A stretch of DNA of 64,000 nucleotides from Vigna angularis (Eukaryota > Streptophyta > Magnoliopsida > Fabales > Fabaceae): assembly GCF_016808095.1 (NCBI RefSeq), contig NC_068980.1, positions 4,498,501-4,562,500 of the forward strand. The letters run 5' to 3'. Position 1 is the first letter of the stretch. Each line of letters starts with the position of its first letter. The notes below the pieces were generated by a model, which saw only the letters and a list, made by a program, of their open reading frames with translations, had not been told where the DNA came from and ran no database searches. Shown here one piece after another: positions 12,299-25,319 of this stretch. The position numbers were made by a program, and so were the translations under genes.

Positions 12299-14234
12299 TG
12301 TAACATCCCAAAATCTCACATTTGAATTTTCATAGTTTATATATTGTAACATTTTATTTACGGTAACATCCCGTAATCTCACCATTAAACTTTTTTCTAG
12401 TTGATATATGTCTATACATGTTGTAAACTCATATTTGAAAAATCCTAATTATAATTTGAGTTCTTCTACTTTATTCTTCTATCTTTCCCTTCCTTCGCAC
12501 TGAGTCAGACGATATTCTTCCATCTGCTCTCGTATAACGAATTATACGATCATCGCACATACCCAAACACAAACAAGTAGGGGTGAGCTAGACATAAAAG
12601 CATGTTATTCAACCTCACACGACATGCAAAAATAATCACTCAAACATGGTAAAATGACATCACAGGACTTGTTACTTTATAAACCGACTCGACTTGTTAC
12701 TTTATAAACCGACTCGTCCGGACTAGAATGATTACCGAGCTATGGCGGGTCTTGCACTCGTGGTGGCTTATGAAACTTGGGCTCCCCCACCCTACCACAC
12801 TTACGAGGTTAATCCGTTATCACTCACCCTGGGCCATACTGGAAGCACCTAAGACTAGGACCTCCTGCTACTCCTCACCACATGGTTTAATCCTCTCTAC
12901 GTGAAAAGAAAGACCATTGGAGTTTCAGGATGACCCCCAAAACTGAGCTACCATGCAATCATTCTACACACCACCAGGGCACCACCATGTATCCTCTCCT
13001 TGCGGATCATGGAATTTCGTCCATGAACCATACTGTTACTTTGAAACTTAACCCACGACATGAATAACCGGATATCATCATATTATCACAGTGAATCCAA
13101 CATATCTCATACATTCACATGTTTCCCACATAAATCACAAAATAAATTAACAATTCTAAAATATCACCATAAATGGTCACCGGAGAAGAATCAAATGTTT
13201 GACGAATCAAACTCACCATAAACGCCAGTACATATGACTAGTCACAACTTACTGGATTAGACCAGGGCTGCTCTATGATCAAGGATGTACCAACTCCGGT
13301 TTTTAAGATTCCTCTATCCTACCATCACAATTATAATTCATAATTCCATATCTACCACAATAACATGAATTCATTCCAACAAGACATTTTGCACAATAGT
13401 TTAACAGTACTTAATCTGTACAACAAGATTTAAGTTAAAAACCTGTCGAGTAGACTTCCAGGAAAGAGAGGTGCGTCACAATGGACAACTTAAGTACCAA
13501 GTCTTTCCTTAGCCAAAGTGTTCCTCAACTAGTTTTTAACAAATTTCTTATTTACAGATTCAAAACAACAGCATATAATACTAACACCGAAATTCAATAT
13601 AGATAGGCATACAGTAAGCATTAACAGTATTCACACATAATTTCAAGACATGCATACTAATAAACAATACTAAATCATAATATAAAAGCAGAGAAAGGTT
13701 AGCTCCCCCTACCTCTATTCCAGACTTCTCTTGCTCCGAATTTGTTTCCCCGAAAAACCCTCCAGAGCCTCTACTCTTCTTGCAACTAAAAATTTCTTCC
13801 TAACTCTTTCTTCTCCATTTCTCAAGTTTGCTCACTTGATTCTTCCTCTCTTTGTGTAAAATAGTCTCCCTCTCATGGCTATTTATAGTCTAAAATTTTT
13901 ACTATTCATCAATTTTTTAATATTATTTATTTATTTTTAATTTTTTTTATATCATTTTATTAATTTCTTAATCACCACAATGGATTTATAATGGATTCTC
14001 CAATATTGACTTCAAATCTGAATGTTTTCTCCATTATCAATATTTTAAATTTTTATTTTACTTTTTCTTTTTTTTTTAGAAAAAGGTAGAAAAAAATTTG
14101 AACCCATCACCAAACTTTCTACCAATTAAGCTACCAAAATTTCTTATTTAATTTTTCACATTTTATAAACTTATTATATTTTTCATTCACAAAGAAATTT
14201 ATTACTAAGATAAATATTGTTCATGAGTCTTACA
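12299..14234 (-). mobile_element. Solo LTR A, Ty3/gypsy-like (1,936 bp)
   Basis: Read on the minus strand it starts TGTAAGACTCATGAAC (at 14234) and ends GGGATGTTACA (at 12299), so it has TG...CA ends with short inverted termini TGTAA/TTACA. It is flanked by a perfect 5-bp duplication, TATTT, at 12294-12298 and 14235-14239. A minus-strand TATA box (ACTATAAATAG, 13880-13890) is followed by a leader-like purine-rich stretch. No internal gag-pol is present, so it is a solo LTR. A block around 12855-12905 (minus strand GTAGAGAGGATTAAACC, AGGAGGTCCTAG) is shared with copies B, C and D. The long LTR and GGGATGTTACA end fit chromoviruses of the Tekay/Del type, but the lineage is an inference. Confidence 0.82.
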
Positions 14235-15099
14235 TATTTTGTGTGTGTTAAAATAGATTTATAAAACTTTGAAAAGATCGAATATATAAATTATATTAAA
14301 ATAAAAAATATCTATATATTATTATTACTATGTGAATAAAAATAGAAATCAAGATCTGCTAAATGTAAACCAAGTTCCCCCACTATATATATTACATACA
14401 TTTATAACAATATCTTTATTTCTAAGATGTTAGAATATTTGTTTGAAAATTAGAGTAACCCAGGTAAACGTTATCAAACACACAAAAATATAATAGGTAA
14501 TTTACTTCTACTATTATTATGTATTAAAAATTTCTTAAATACTAAATGGAAAGAGAAAACAGAAAAGATATAACAGATAATTTATTTAAAGTTATATTTG
14601 AAAATAAAAAATTCAATATATTCTTTAATTTTGGTAAAAAGGAAAAACTTTAAAGGACCATTATATAATAAGATAGGATTGTTATTTTTATAGGAGATAA
14701 ATCTTCTTAAAACTCGATATCAACGTTAAGCTGTTAACAAAAATTTTAGAGTTATTTATGCAAATATCAGTACTTTCTTATCATGTTGTGGGCCCGCATT
14801 ATAAACCTATGAATAAAATTATATATAAAAAATCAGTGTCGAATACGTCAAACAGAACAGAAACAAATGTCAATAGATCATGAAAAAAATCAATTAATAG
14901 ATTATATTTAATTAATACACCGCAAATCCTTCTCACTAAAAACTTATAAAATTACAAATTCAAAGTTACTATTCATAAATTCAGAAATGTCTTGAATTGG
15001 TTATAATTATAATTACATTAAATTATTAACATAATTTCAAATTTTATATACTTAGTTTCACGTTAAAAAGTAATTATGTAAAATAAATCTTTTGTTTAA
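14235..15099. other. AT-rich spacer between solo LTRs A and B
   Basis: Starts with the right-hand target duplication of LTR A. No gene, RNA or clear repeat seen. Confidence 0.6.
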
Positions 15100-17394
15100 T
15101 GTAATATCTCACTTAAATAATATAAAACTATTAAAGAAACATCACAAAATAAATAAATTAAAACAACTAATTAAGAATGTATATAAAAATTTTCATACAG
15201 TTATCTAAAATAATTATAAATCAATTTTATATACACAACTCTAACCAAAACTATTTACTTATTTACATATAATTTATAGATTTTAATCTAAAATAGAACT
15301 TTAACTGTACTAAGCAACTAGACATTTGCTATTTATCTCCTAAAACATGTCCAAAGAAACATCATCTTTTTTTGTTCACACTTATGAGGTAATCATTTCA
15401 AATCATACGACAAACACAAGCAAACAACAACACAAGAATGGTAAGTTAATATTATAAAAGAATCACATCATGTAATTATAAAACCTCATATAACACAACT
15501 CATCTCCAAATCAAACATAAGCATACAAATAAATTTTAGACTTGACCAATTCAAATATATGTATTGATGTCAGACTGTGACAAATTGTACACTTATAGTG
15601 GTGGATCAGCTGTCCTCCAGCTACCACACAAGATTAGTCATTCAACCACTTGGACAAAGGACACTAAACCATAGATTAGGACATCTTGCTACTCTTCATC
15701 ACATAATCCCCTTCCCTATCTGAAATGGAGTGGTTATTGGAGCGTAGGATAATTTTCAATATTGAGTCCCTACATCAATACATTACTTTACTTGAAAATA
15801 ATCATCAATAATTTCACCTTAGAAACTCTTTCCAAACCAGATTTCAATACATACATCACTTCATACATGAACCATCATATAATTCCATTTATATTACTAC
15901 ACAAGTTTTAAAGTATCAAGACATATCCGTCCATAAGACACAGAAGAGAAGAAAACAAAAGATATCAACTTTGCACACTGGACGCCCAACACCAGGCTAT
16001 TGGCGCTCAACGTAGATCAGCTCGTGCAACGAGAGCTAAATCAGAGAGTTTTACAAGCTCAGCGAGAATTCTTGCCCAACCTCTGAAACTCACTGTCATT
16101 CTTCCCTAGTAACTCACCTAGCGACCCCAAGCTCGCCTAATGAGTCTGCAGAATTTTACAGAACAACATTTTTGCAGAAAATGCACCCCTCTACTTCTAA
16201 TTTTTCTAACTCCAAACATACCTCCAATACACATAGATCCAATCTCGCTATTATAAACCTTAAGTGTAATTCACCAACATATTTATGACTAAGCTTAACT
16301 CCTACTTTGATCATTTTGCTAAGAATTCATACTTTCTAACATTAATTCACCACTTAAAAGCTGATAATTCACTTTTACTCATTTCTAAATACATTTTGAC
16401 AAACCAAGTATCCAAACAAGTCCTAAATGGCCTAAAAATTGACCTTAATTAAACTTTAGGTTTTCCCATCCAGCCATTATCTCATAATCTCACCAATCAA
16501 AATCCCTTTATTCAACACAAAACTAGCATACAATTGAACTTAATTACTACTTATTTATTCAACATCATCTTTTTGGTTATCTAAGGACTTATACAAGTTT
16601 CAATTAACCATAATACAGCTCCAAAATCTAAGTTTTCACTATAAATTCATTCCTCTAAAAATTTACATACCTAAACTCCATTCTAGACCAAAAAACAGTC
16701 CAACAACATTTCCCATTTACTATTATCAATTGTATAAAAGGTTTGTACCCCCAAGGAATTTAAAACATCAACATTCAAAGTTCGAGACAATACAATTCAC
16801 AATCATGTACATAAACAATTCAACAATACTTCAATTTCACACATCAAACCACGACTATTATCAAATAATCATCTCAAATAATCAATCACCTATTAACTCA
16901 AACATCATTCTCACTACATGATCAAACATTAATTCATATTTATTAACATAAAATAAAACAAATATTAGTTTTCCTTAACTGGTTGGAAAGCTCAAACAGC
17001 TCTACAAAGCAAACTACCTATGCCTCAACTTAAATAACTCTATCTGTACCTATAGACCATAGAATCATGATCAGGATAGGTTCTTAGAACCACTGATCAA
17101 CAAAAAACTAACTTACTTTATAAAGAAAACCAATCATTTAGAAATGGAGGTCTTGTCACCTTGATCGTTTATGTGCCTCTTGGTCGTTAAACATATGTCT
17201 CAGAAGTTAGAACTCTTATAGAAAAGGAGAAGAGAACTCAAATAATTGAATTTTAGAGAAATTATTAGTGTTTTAGATAATGAAACACATTTATAAAATT
17301 TTATTTATATTATTGAAATTTTAACATTAAAATAATCGATCTCATTATTTTAAAACACATATAAACTCTAATACTTTTTTTCTAGGTTCTTACA
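15100..17394 (-). mobile_element. Solo LTR B of the same family (2,295 bp)
   Basis: On the minus strand it begins TGTAAGAACCTAG (at 17394) and ends in a decayed form of the family end, seen on the plus strand as TGTAATATCTCAC from 15100. Flanks are TTTAA (15095-15099) and TTTTA (17395-17399), a 5-bp duplication with one mismatch. The conserved block lies at about 15600-15790. Near 15980-16150 it carries GGCGCTCAACG / AGCGAGAA / CCTAGCGA phrases also found in copy C at about 31085-31260. It is more divergent than copies A and D, so probably older. Confidence 0.68.
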
Positions 17395-17698
17395 TTTTAT
17401 ATTAATATTTTAAAAAAAATCAAAATAAAAACTCTCAAATATTAATTTTATCTAAAATTATTCTTATAAATTTAATTTGATCCAAAATTAAAATTTCAAT
17501 TCCATCCAAATCCAAACTCGCATACATAAATCATCCATACCTTGTTATGTTGGCTTGTTTCTTAAAAGATATACCCACTCAAATGATTATAATGCTTACA
17601 TAATCTGTAACCTTTTTCCCATGATTTTAAATTTAAAATAAATATCTAGAAAAAAATTGAAACAATTATTATAGGAAAAAATATTCCGTTCGGATAAT

Positions 17699-17722
17699 TA
17701 TATATATATATATATATATATA
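17699..17722. repeat. (TA)n microsatellite, short
   Basis: About 12 alternating TA units. Confidence 0.9.
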
Positions 17723-17997
17723 ATTTTTTAAATGTTGAAAATAAATTATATAACTACAAATTAATGTTCAACATCAATATCGAACGAAATAATTCATATA
17801 TATAATAAAATTTATTAAATATAACAATATTCGACATATCTGAAAAAAGAAAATTAGAAAGAAGAATGGTTCTTCAGTTTATAAATATTCCACAAATTAC
17901 AAAGACAAACTATCTTTTTGCCTTCAAATTTTCAGATTATTTCTTTTATGCACGATTGTTTTCTCTTTTCCCCTAATATTTGAAATCATCTGCATTT

Positions 17998-18000
<3 letters not shown>

Positions 18001-18028
<28 letters not shown>

Positions 18029-18049
18029 GAAGAAGAAGAAGAAGAAGAA
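18001..18049 (+). repeat. Compound (TAA)n-(GAA)n microsatellite
   Basis: About nine TAA units run directly into about seven AGA units. Confidence 0.95.
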
Positions 18050-19233
18050 TATAATTGAAGGCATGACATGCCGAACTCAAAATCTGAAACATCACGCCTA
18101 CTTTCGTTTAATTGGATAAGTTTATCAAATTTTTATTAATACTTATATTCTCATGTCTCTGAAATAGTTTAAATATTTTTATTATAAGTATTCTTAATAT
18201 TTGGTTCTACATATGACAATTGAAATAGATTCTACAATATATTTTATTCCTGAAAATCTCCCATGCTAATGCTGAATAATGTTTCACGTCATCCTGTAAA
18301 AAAAAAATTGTAAAGTAATAGATATTTAAAATTACGTGTTCGATATGTTGCTAGATTTGCCTTTTCTTCTATCACGAAACTACTGAAAAATTAAAATAGA
18401 ATAAAATTACATTTTTTAGATATTACAAAATAAAAATATGGTAAAAAACTAAAATACAAAATAATGTAAAAGAGCCAATCATTAACCTCCCTATAGACAC
18501 GTATAATTTAATTTCCATACAAATATAGAAAAAAAGAAAAATATAATATTGTCTTAAAAAAGTTGAAAATATAAAGTTTATATATATGTATATATGTAGT
18601 GGCCTCGGGTAGGCAATAGCTATCAAAGTTTATGAAAAATCGTGGCAAGTTGGGATTCATTTCACGCAGACACAAACGTATGTTGTTATTCCTTTTTTTG
18701 AAAAGAAAATGAGGTTTCGGAATGACTTTTTGGGTACACATTTGGGGCTTGCAAATGGAGACTCAATCTCTGAGACAAAAGTGACATTCATATCGACTAG
18801 TCAAAACTTTGGTGCTAATTTCCAATTTCCAATCTTCAATCTTCAATCTTAATCTTTTTTCGCATGATGTCGCATTCCAATATTATATTAATTATCAAAT
18901 AAGTTTTTTTTTTTAACATCAATCCCATGTGTTACACTAGTTGTCGATGTTGTTCTTTGTTTTCTACTCCCAAAATCCAAAGTAACGTGGCAAATCAAAG
19001 CTCACTTTTATTTGAAAATTCAAATCATTTACGTTATTATCTTTTGCACCTGTACCACAGAAAATTTATATTCTTTTTTTAACACGCCTCGTCGATTGTT
19101 TCAATGATCAAAATTCTTAGTATATTAGATGATAAGTTTATTCAACATGGGTATTTAATAGAGTTGGTTAATCTCGGATAAACTAGAGTGACTTTTATTT
19201 TAATATATATTAATACATATTAAAATATAATGC

Positions 19234-19236
<3 letters not shown>

Positions 19237-19280
<44 letters not shown>
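19237..19280. repeat. (TA)n microsatellite
   Basis: About 22 alternating TA units. Confidence 0.95.
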
Positions 19281-19282
<2 letters not shown>

Positions 19283-21781
19283 AATATATTTAAACATAAT
19301 ATAATTGTATCGTGTGACTACTCAATCAATCATAATTCAGATAGTCAACTATCAAAAATGATAAGATTGTTTTAATAGATGAGAAGTATATCACTAAACC
19401 AAATGACCAACTAAATTACTTTAATGACAAGTTGTTGAGTTCAGACAGTTAAATAACATATTATTTGATCTCGCATCAGATTCATATATCTAAACAGTAC
19501 CAAATCAGATTAATTTTAAAAATAATTAACTCGAGATTAAAGTATGATTATATATGTTTGAATTGTGTTTAGATTAATTTTAATTAAAAATTATCACAAA
19601 ATTTATAAATAACAGTTTGAAGTGAGAAAGTAAGTTACACAATAATTATAACCTTCATTAAATATTCTGTTAATACCATCTATAGCATTTAAATACATTA
19701 AAAACTTCTCACTAAACAACACTTGATCCTTTGACGACACAACGAAAATGGGACTACTGAACTTGACCCACACCCAAACAATAATGATTTTGGTATAATA
19801 TAATCTAATTTTGAATTTTATGAATAAGAAGTAAAACATAAGAATCCCTGGGTAACATTGAAATGGTAAAATAGTCAAACGTGTCTCTTTTTTGCGTCTG
19901 CACAAATGGTATAGAAAACTTGATTCGTTCCAGCTAGGGAACTCAAATATACTATTTATCACACATATGTTATAAAAAAGAAAATACGATACTAAATTCC
20001 TTAAATAAGGTTTAAAGTTTGAGAGATATAAATTAAAAAGAAAAATAGTACTAAAATAACAGAGTTTATGTTGAAAGTAGCAAACATGTAACATTGGTGA
20101 AAGGACAAGTGTTAACAGAAATCGAAGAATTTAACCACTACGGACGCTGGGCAACAAAGTTGATGTTATTCATGAACGACACAGCCTTTGAAAATCGAAC
20201 CCAACCCATTAATTTCACCCAACAACTTCAACTGTTTGACCTCGTCAAGTTTCGCCCACTTCAACACCCTATCGGTTCAAAACTAGTCAAAACACGTGAA
20301 CCTAATTTGCTATTCAATTTTTTAATAATAAGGTTAATGCAATGAATCGTGATTAAGAGTGCCATAATCTGTCAATTTATTTAGTTTTAACGTGCTTCCA
20401 CGCTGACCCGTTTAAGATAGGTCAGGGCAGGTTGTTCACTGTAGAAGCTAGAAATATTTACGCGTCAAATCATGGATAGCCGGAATATTGGTGGGTTTGT
20501 CAATTTTATATTTTAAAACTTTTATTTTATTTTTATAAAAGTATATTTTATATATTTTTTAAATGTTTAATTAATTAATTGATTAACAACTTAAATCGAA
20601 TAAATTAGAATAATTATTATCTTTATATCTTAAATTATTTTATTATAATTAATAATTGAATTTTATATTATAAGTATTAATATTTTAAGTAATTATATTA
20701 TAATATATTTACATTTTTCAAATAATATGATAAAAAATATTTTTTCAATTAATATTTATTTTAAATTTAATTTTAAAAATAAACTAAATTGACGAGTAGT
20801 TCAACAAAATAAACTAAAACGAGTTGACAAATCAAAAACTTCTAATATAAAATATTAAATTTCACTATTGAACTATTTACCTACAGTTTTGTCACCCTAA
20901 TTTATGACAATTTATATGTACCAAAATTACTTAATTTCAAACTGTTTCTTGGTTTAAACTACCAATAACATAAATTAGTTAACATAATAACTTACTTTTA
21001 AATGATAGCAGTAACTCTCTCATTTTGAAAAACTAACATCTCTTAAATAAACTACATAATTGTTTATATAAAATTAGTCGTAATAGGAACTCTTGAAGGT
21101 TTAACTTTTCGTCCTTTCTTTTTGGTCGATCCTTGAGTTGTTATCTTCTGTTCAGTTTTCAATATCTTATATTTGTTTAACTCCATTTAAATGATACTTA
21201 CAAAAACACTGCGATACTTAAGTAAAAAAGAAATATAAATTAATAGATTTTTACTTATCATTGGTCTAATTATAGTCCAATCATATCTTAAATACGATTA
21301 TTAGACTAATTTGTGTTAATCTCTATTTTGAATTTAGACGATAATGTTTACATCTTAACATATCTACCAACAATTAAATGAAGAATATTTACATGAATTT
21401 TTATGTTTGGAGATAATGACTAATCCCTTGTGTGAGATGAATTTCCTTGACAGTCATTTTAGCGAGGATTTTGTTGAACAATTATGTTCTAAGAGTATGA
21501 CCAACAAATCTCTATCTTTTATGTTAGATTGTTCGACTAAGCTCATACTATACAATAATAATCTTCTAAAAATCTATTTTAACTCTATAATTACATTGTA
21601 CTATTTAATCTATTTATACAGATTCATAATTAATATATATAAATATATATATGTATAGTTTATTATATCTTAAAACACTTTAATAAATATTTTCTACAAT
21701 ATTATGTAAAAAATACAGCAATTGTGTGGATTGAAATTGTTTCATCGGTTTAAATTTAAATACCCGTAATTGTTTTTATTC

Positions 21782-21786
<5 letters not shown>

Positions 21787-21866
<80 letters not shown>
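21787..21866. repeat. (TA)n microsatellite, about 40 units
   Basis: The longest TA array of the window, 80 uninterrupted bases, able to extrude as a cruciform. Confidence 0.97.
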
Positions 21867-21869
<3 letters not shown>

Positions 21870-24312
21870 TTGACATGAATTATATAGATTTTCATAATAA
21901 GAGATAAATCATATTAGATGAATCCAATGATTGAAAATATATCTTGGCTAAATATTTGTTAAAGAAAAGTCTTAATTGAAGTTGAGTTTGAGAACAAAGT
22001 TGATTCCTTATTAGTTAAAGACAAACTCAAATATATTTATGAAAATTAAATTAGAATTATACAAAATGAAACCAAACGTATTCTAATTAAATTAAAAATA
22101 CTCTAATAAATGGAAAGTTGAAATATTTTGGTTGAGCTAAATTAAAAATAATTTCAAAATAACCATAGATGGACTTACATTAAGTTCTTTATTATATGGG
22201 TTAACAGTCTCAAAATCATTATAAATGAATAAAGTAATGTTGGTCCTAAAAGATAAAAAAAAAATTAACACCTCCATTAAATTTCCTTCATAATTAAATT
22301 AAACTCTAGTAAAAAAAATAGAGCTTTGTAATGAAAATATTCAATTATTTAAGAGAAAAAAATAAAAAAGAATTTCCAATATTATGTAAATTCCCAAAAA
22401 AGTTCACTTGTCTTTTTTTTTTTCAATTATTTGTATATTAACTTATTAAAATAATTATATAAGGGTGGAGGAGAGCAAATTCCTCTCTCGGTCACTTATA
22501 GTTATTTTATTCATTTATATATTTTAGAATACCAAAAAAGTATATTTTAATTAAATATTACCAAATTGTATTGTCTTTATAAAAAAATTGTAATTGTTTT
22601 AATTGAATATCGTAATACTTTTTTTATACTATTTACTAATTTTTCCTATTTACATTAAAAATGTATGAACTAACATTAAGTTTTTCATCTTCATTACGAA
22701 AATGTCATAAGTTATTTTTGATATTGGACTTATCGAGGGCTGATGTCAAATTGGTAACTTTATAAACATTTTTGTTTTGATGTAATAAAACATATAATGA
22801 TACAATGTTAATTATATACAACAATAAGATTAAATGTGACACATAACACTAAATAATACATTAAATATAATAAATAATACTTTTTCCCTTTATTTATAAG
22901 ACTCAAATTTTATAAGACTGAAATTAAATAGTGGTGATGGTATTTTTTATAGACTGGAACAATAAATTTTTTATGAATTGTTTTCATATTAAAAACCCTT
23001 TAAAAGGAAAAAACTTGCATTGTCAAGATATTAAAAGAGAAAGAAGAATATTAATGACAAGAATAATTTAAAAATATGAATCGAAACAAATTTATTATTA
23101 TTAATTAAATTAACCAATTTTCTTGATGATTTGAATACTTGAATGTTCTAAATAGAAACACAAAATCTTATGATAACGGATGAATTTAAGACCATTTTCG
23201 TTCAAACAAAATTTAGTTTAAAGCAAGTGTTTTAAAACTTTAAAAATTTATCAATTGTCCTTTCTAATAGTATTCGAACTCTCTACTGACTGTATTAGTT
23301 AATTAAAGTGATTCTCTGAACTAATTTATTTTTTTTACTAAAAATTTGTATTATTTAATTATGTCATAGGTTTTTAGAATTTCATAAACTTTCCAATTTT
23401 TTGTAATTAGTACTTAAATTAATCTAAAGTAATATTACAAACAACCTTTCTTATAAAGAAAGTTATTTGAAATTACAACTGATTCATTGATTGAGTATAA
23501 TAACTATTGATACTAAATTGATAATTTTTTGTATTGAAATTTAATTTGATGGATGTTTGATGTTTGGATTTATTTTTGAATTTGACAATGACTTGGAAGC
23601 ATCAAAATAAGTGTTTTTGTTTATTTTTGAATAAATTTTGTTTTCTTTGAATTAAAAATGTGTTTTAAACATGCTAAAATAACTAGTTTGCTTAAATGCA
23701 GTTTTTGGTGAGTTTAGTTTTATACATAAACTATTATTTTTTTGTCTCGCTTGAACATTGAGTTGTTGTTTAAACAAAGTAAACTCTCACTAGAGATGAT
23801 CTTATACAATATGAATGATTGTAACATTTTTTTTTTCTATGAGTCACTCAAAAAAAAAAGTTTTACTTAAGTGATATTTTTAAATGTTTAAATCATCATT
23901 AGTTCAAATATTAAATATAATAACAATACAATATTATAATTTATTAATTAAAATAATTATGAATAATATACAGTTCTAATATAAATTCACTTATTATTTG
24001 TTAACTATTTCGTAATTACTATATTATCTTTAATAAATACAATTTATTTTTTATCTTAATAATATATCAATAACATGAAGTTTACTTATTAAAAGTAGTA
24101 TATTATATATATTGAGGGGATACATTAAATGCAATATTATATACTATATTTAATACACATAGTAAATACTACTATTATGTGTCTTTTAAATGCACCCAAT
24201 TTAAATGCATAATAGTGAAGGTACAAATATAGTGACATTATATTGAATATATATTAATTATATTATTTTTGAATATGTATATGAAGATTGTATTAATTAT
24301 AGATGGTATTTA

Positions 24313-24395
24313 ATAGGAAGAAAAATAAGAGAAGGAAAAAGAGGGAGAAAGTGGAAATACAGAAAGAGGTGGGGTTAGAAGAGGAAAGAAGAAAA
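24313..24395 (+). promoter_or_regulatory. Purine-rich (GA) tract in F-box gene promoter
   Basis: About 80 bases of almost pure A/G (GGAAGAAAAATAAGAGAAGG and on) end about 45 bases before the TATA-like box. Such GA tracts are common promoter-proximal elements in plants (GAGA-type); binding is not shown. Confidence 0.4.
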
Positions 24396-24439
24396 AAATG
24401 TGTGTTGTGTTATAGTTATTATATTTATTTATTTATTTG

Positions 24440-24447
24440 TTTATAAG
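24440..24447 (+). promoter_or_regulatory. Likely TATA box of the F-box/kelch gene
   Basis: TTTATAAG lies about 30 bases upstream of a CT-rich leader starting near 24475, as expected for a plant core promoter. Confidence 0.45.
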
Positions 24448-24474
24448 GTATAGCTGGTAACTCGCACATAGTAC

Positions 24475-25280
24475 CTCACTCATTCCATTCCGTGTCCAAA
24501 GTTGCAAGTTATCTAAGCCAAAGCCCACTTTCTGTTTCACTCTCTTGGCTTCTCTTTTCTCTTTTCTTCTCTTCTATTCTCTTCTCTTTCCGGCAACACC
24601 ATGCCTTCACGCCCCAGACACCAATTCCTCCATTTCTGAGATCCGAACCTTCTCATCTTCAGGTACCCTTCTTCCACATTTCTATTTTCTCTCTTCCCTT
24701 ACAAAATCAATCATTTTCTTTTTTCTAAATTAATCTTTTATTTGGATCCGAATCTGGCTCCCGCTCCTTCAATTGGATCAGACCACACCCTTTTTCTCAA
24801 ATTTTTTCATCACGCCCTTACCGTTTCGCTCAACCTTCCTTCATTTACTATTCTCCCGAATTTTGCAGATGGTTCTCTCTCCCTAGCTTGGAATCAGGCA
24901 GGAGAATTTGCTGGGGGGCCTTCAATTTCGAATCCTCGCGTGATTCACTCGGTATTGCCCTCGCGTTTTTCTCTCTCTATTTTCGCCAGAGTTGTGCTTT
25001 TGTCTTCGTTTCTAGAGGGGTGGTTTGTTTTTTTTACTTTAAGGCTGTTACGGAGTAGGCGGATTGATTGAAGATTGGTGCATGTAGATTGTGTGATGAA
25101 TTTGTTTTTATGAGTAAAGGCGGCGGATGAATTGAAGGGATTGTGGGGATGATAATAGTAATAATGGTTTTTGCTTCTTCTGCCTTTCATGGTTGATTTT
25201 CCGTCTGCTATGGTTGTGTTGGGGTGTACTGAGGATTCCTTGTCATGACAAAAAGATTACGTTTGGGTTGTTCTTTGCAG
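24475..25280 (+). other. 5' UTR exon and 5'-UTR intron of the F-box/kelch gene
   Basis: A CT-rich leader (about 24475-24662) ends at CTTCAG|GTACCC. A matching acceptor, TTGTTCTTTGCAG, ends at 25280. A second acceptor/donor pair (TTTTGCAG at about 24868, GTATTG at about 24953) could give an alternative leader exon. Leading introns like this often raise expression in plants. Transcript data would be needed to fix the exons. Confidence 0.6.
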
Positions 25281-25319
25281 GCGGAAGACGATGGACAGAA
25301 AGTGAATAACTTTTTGGAA

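Larger units (their letters stand above)
17395..24430. other. 7 kb AT-rich intergenic DNA
   Basis: Contains the microsatellites listed separately. The longest reading frame (19603-20094, minus, 163 codons) has no recognisable motif. A slightly GC-richer patch at about 20090-20470 has a short plus frame without known similarity and a GACCCGTTTAAGATAGGTC phrase. No gene is supported. Confidence 0.6.

Noticed and set aside
19603..20094. 163-codon minus-strand open frame
   Set aside because: Longest frame of the intergenic block, but Phe/Tyr/Leu-rich composition reflects AT-rich DNA; no motif, no promoter or splice logic.
20094..20345. 83-codon frame in a slightly GC-richer patch
   Set aside because: No similarity recognised and no upstream or downstream exon; kept only as a note in the intergenic entry.
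24492..24728. Frame through the F-box leader that joins in phase with the main exon
   Set aside because: It begins with GTG, not ATG, and reads CT-rich leader sequence; the in-phase join is a coincidence.
25245..25319. Upstream ATG extending the F-box/kelch protein by 25 residues
   Set aside because: A clear polypyrimidine tract and AG acceptor end at 25280 inside this extension, so the ATG is probably intronic.
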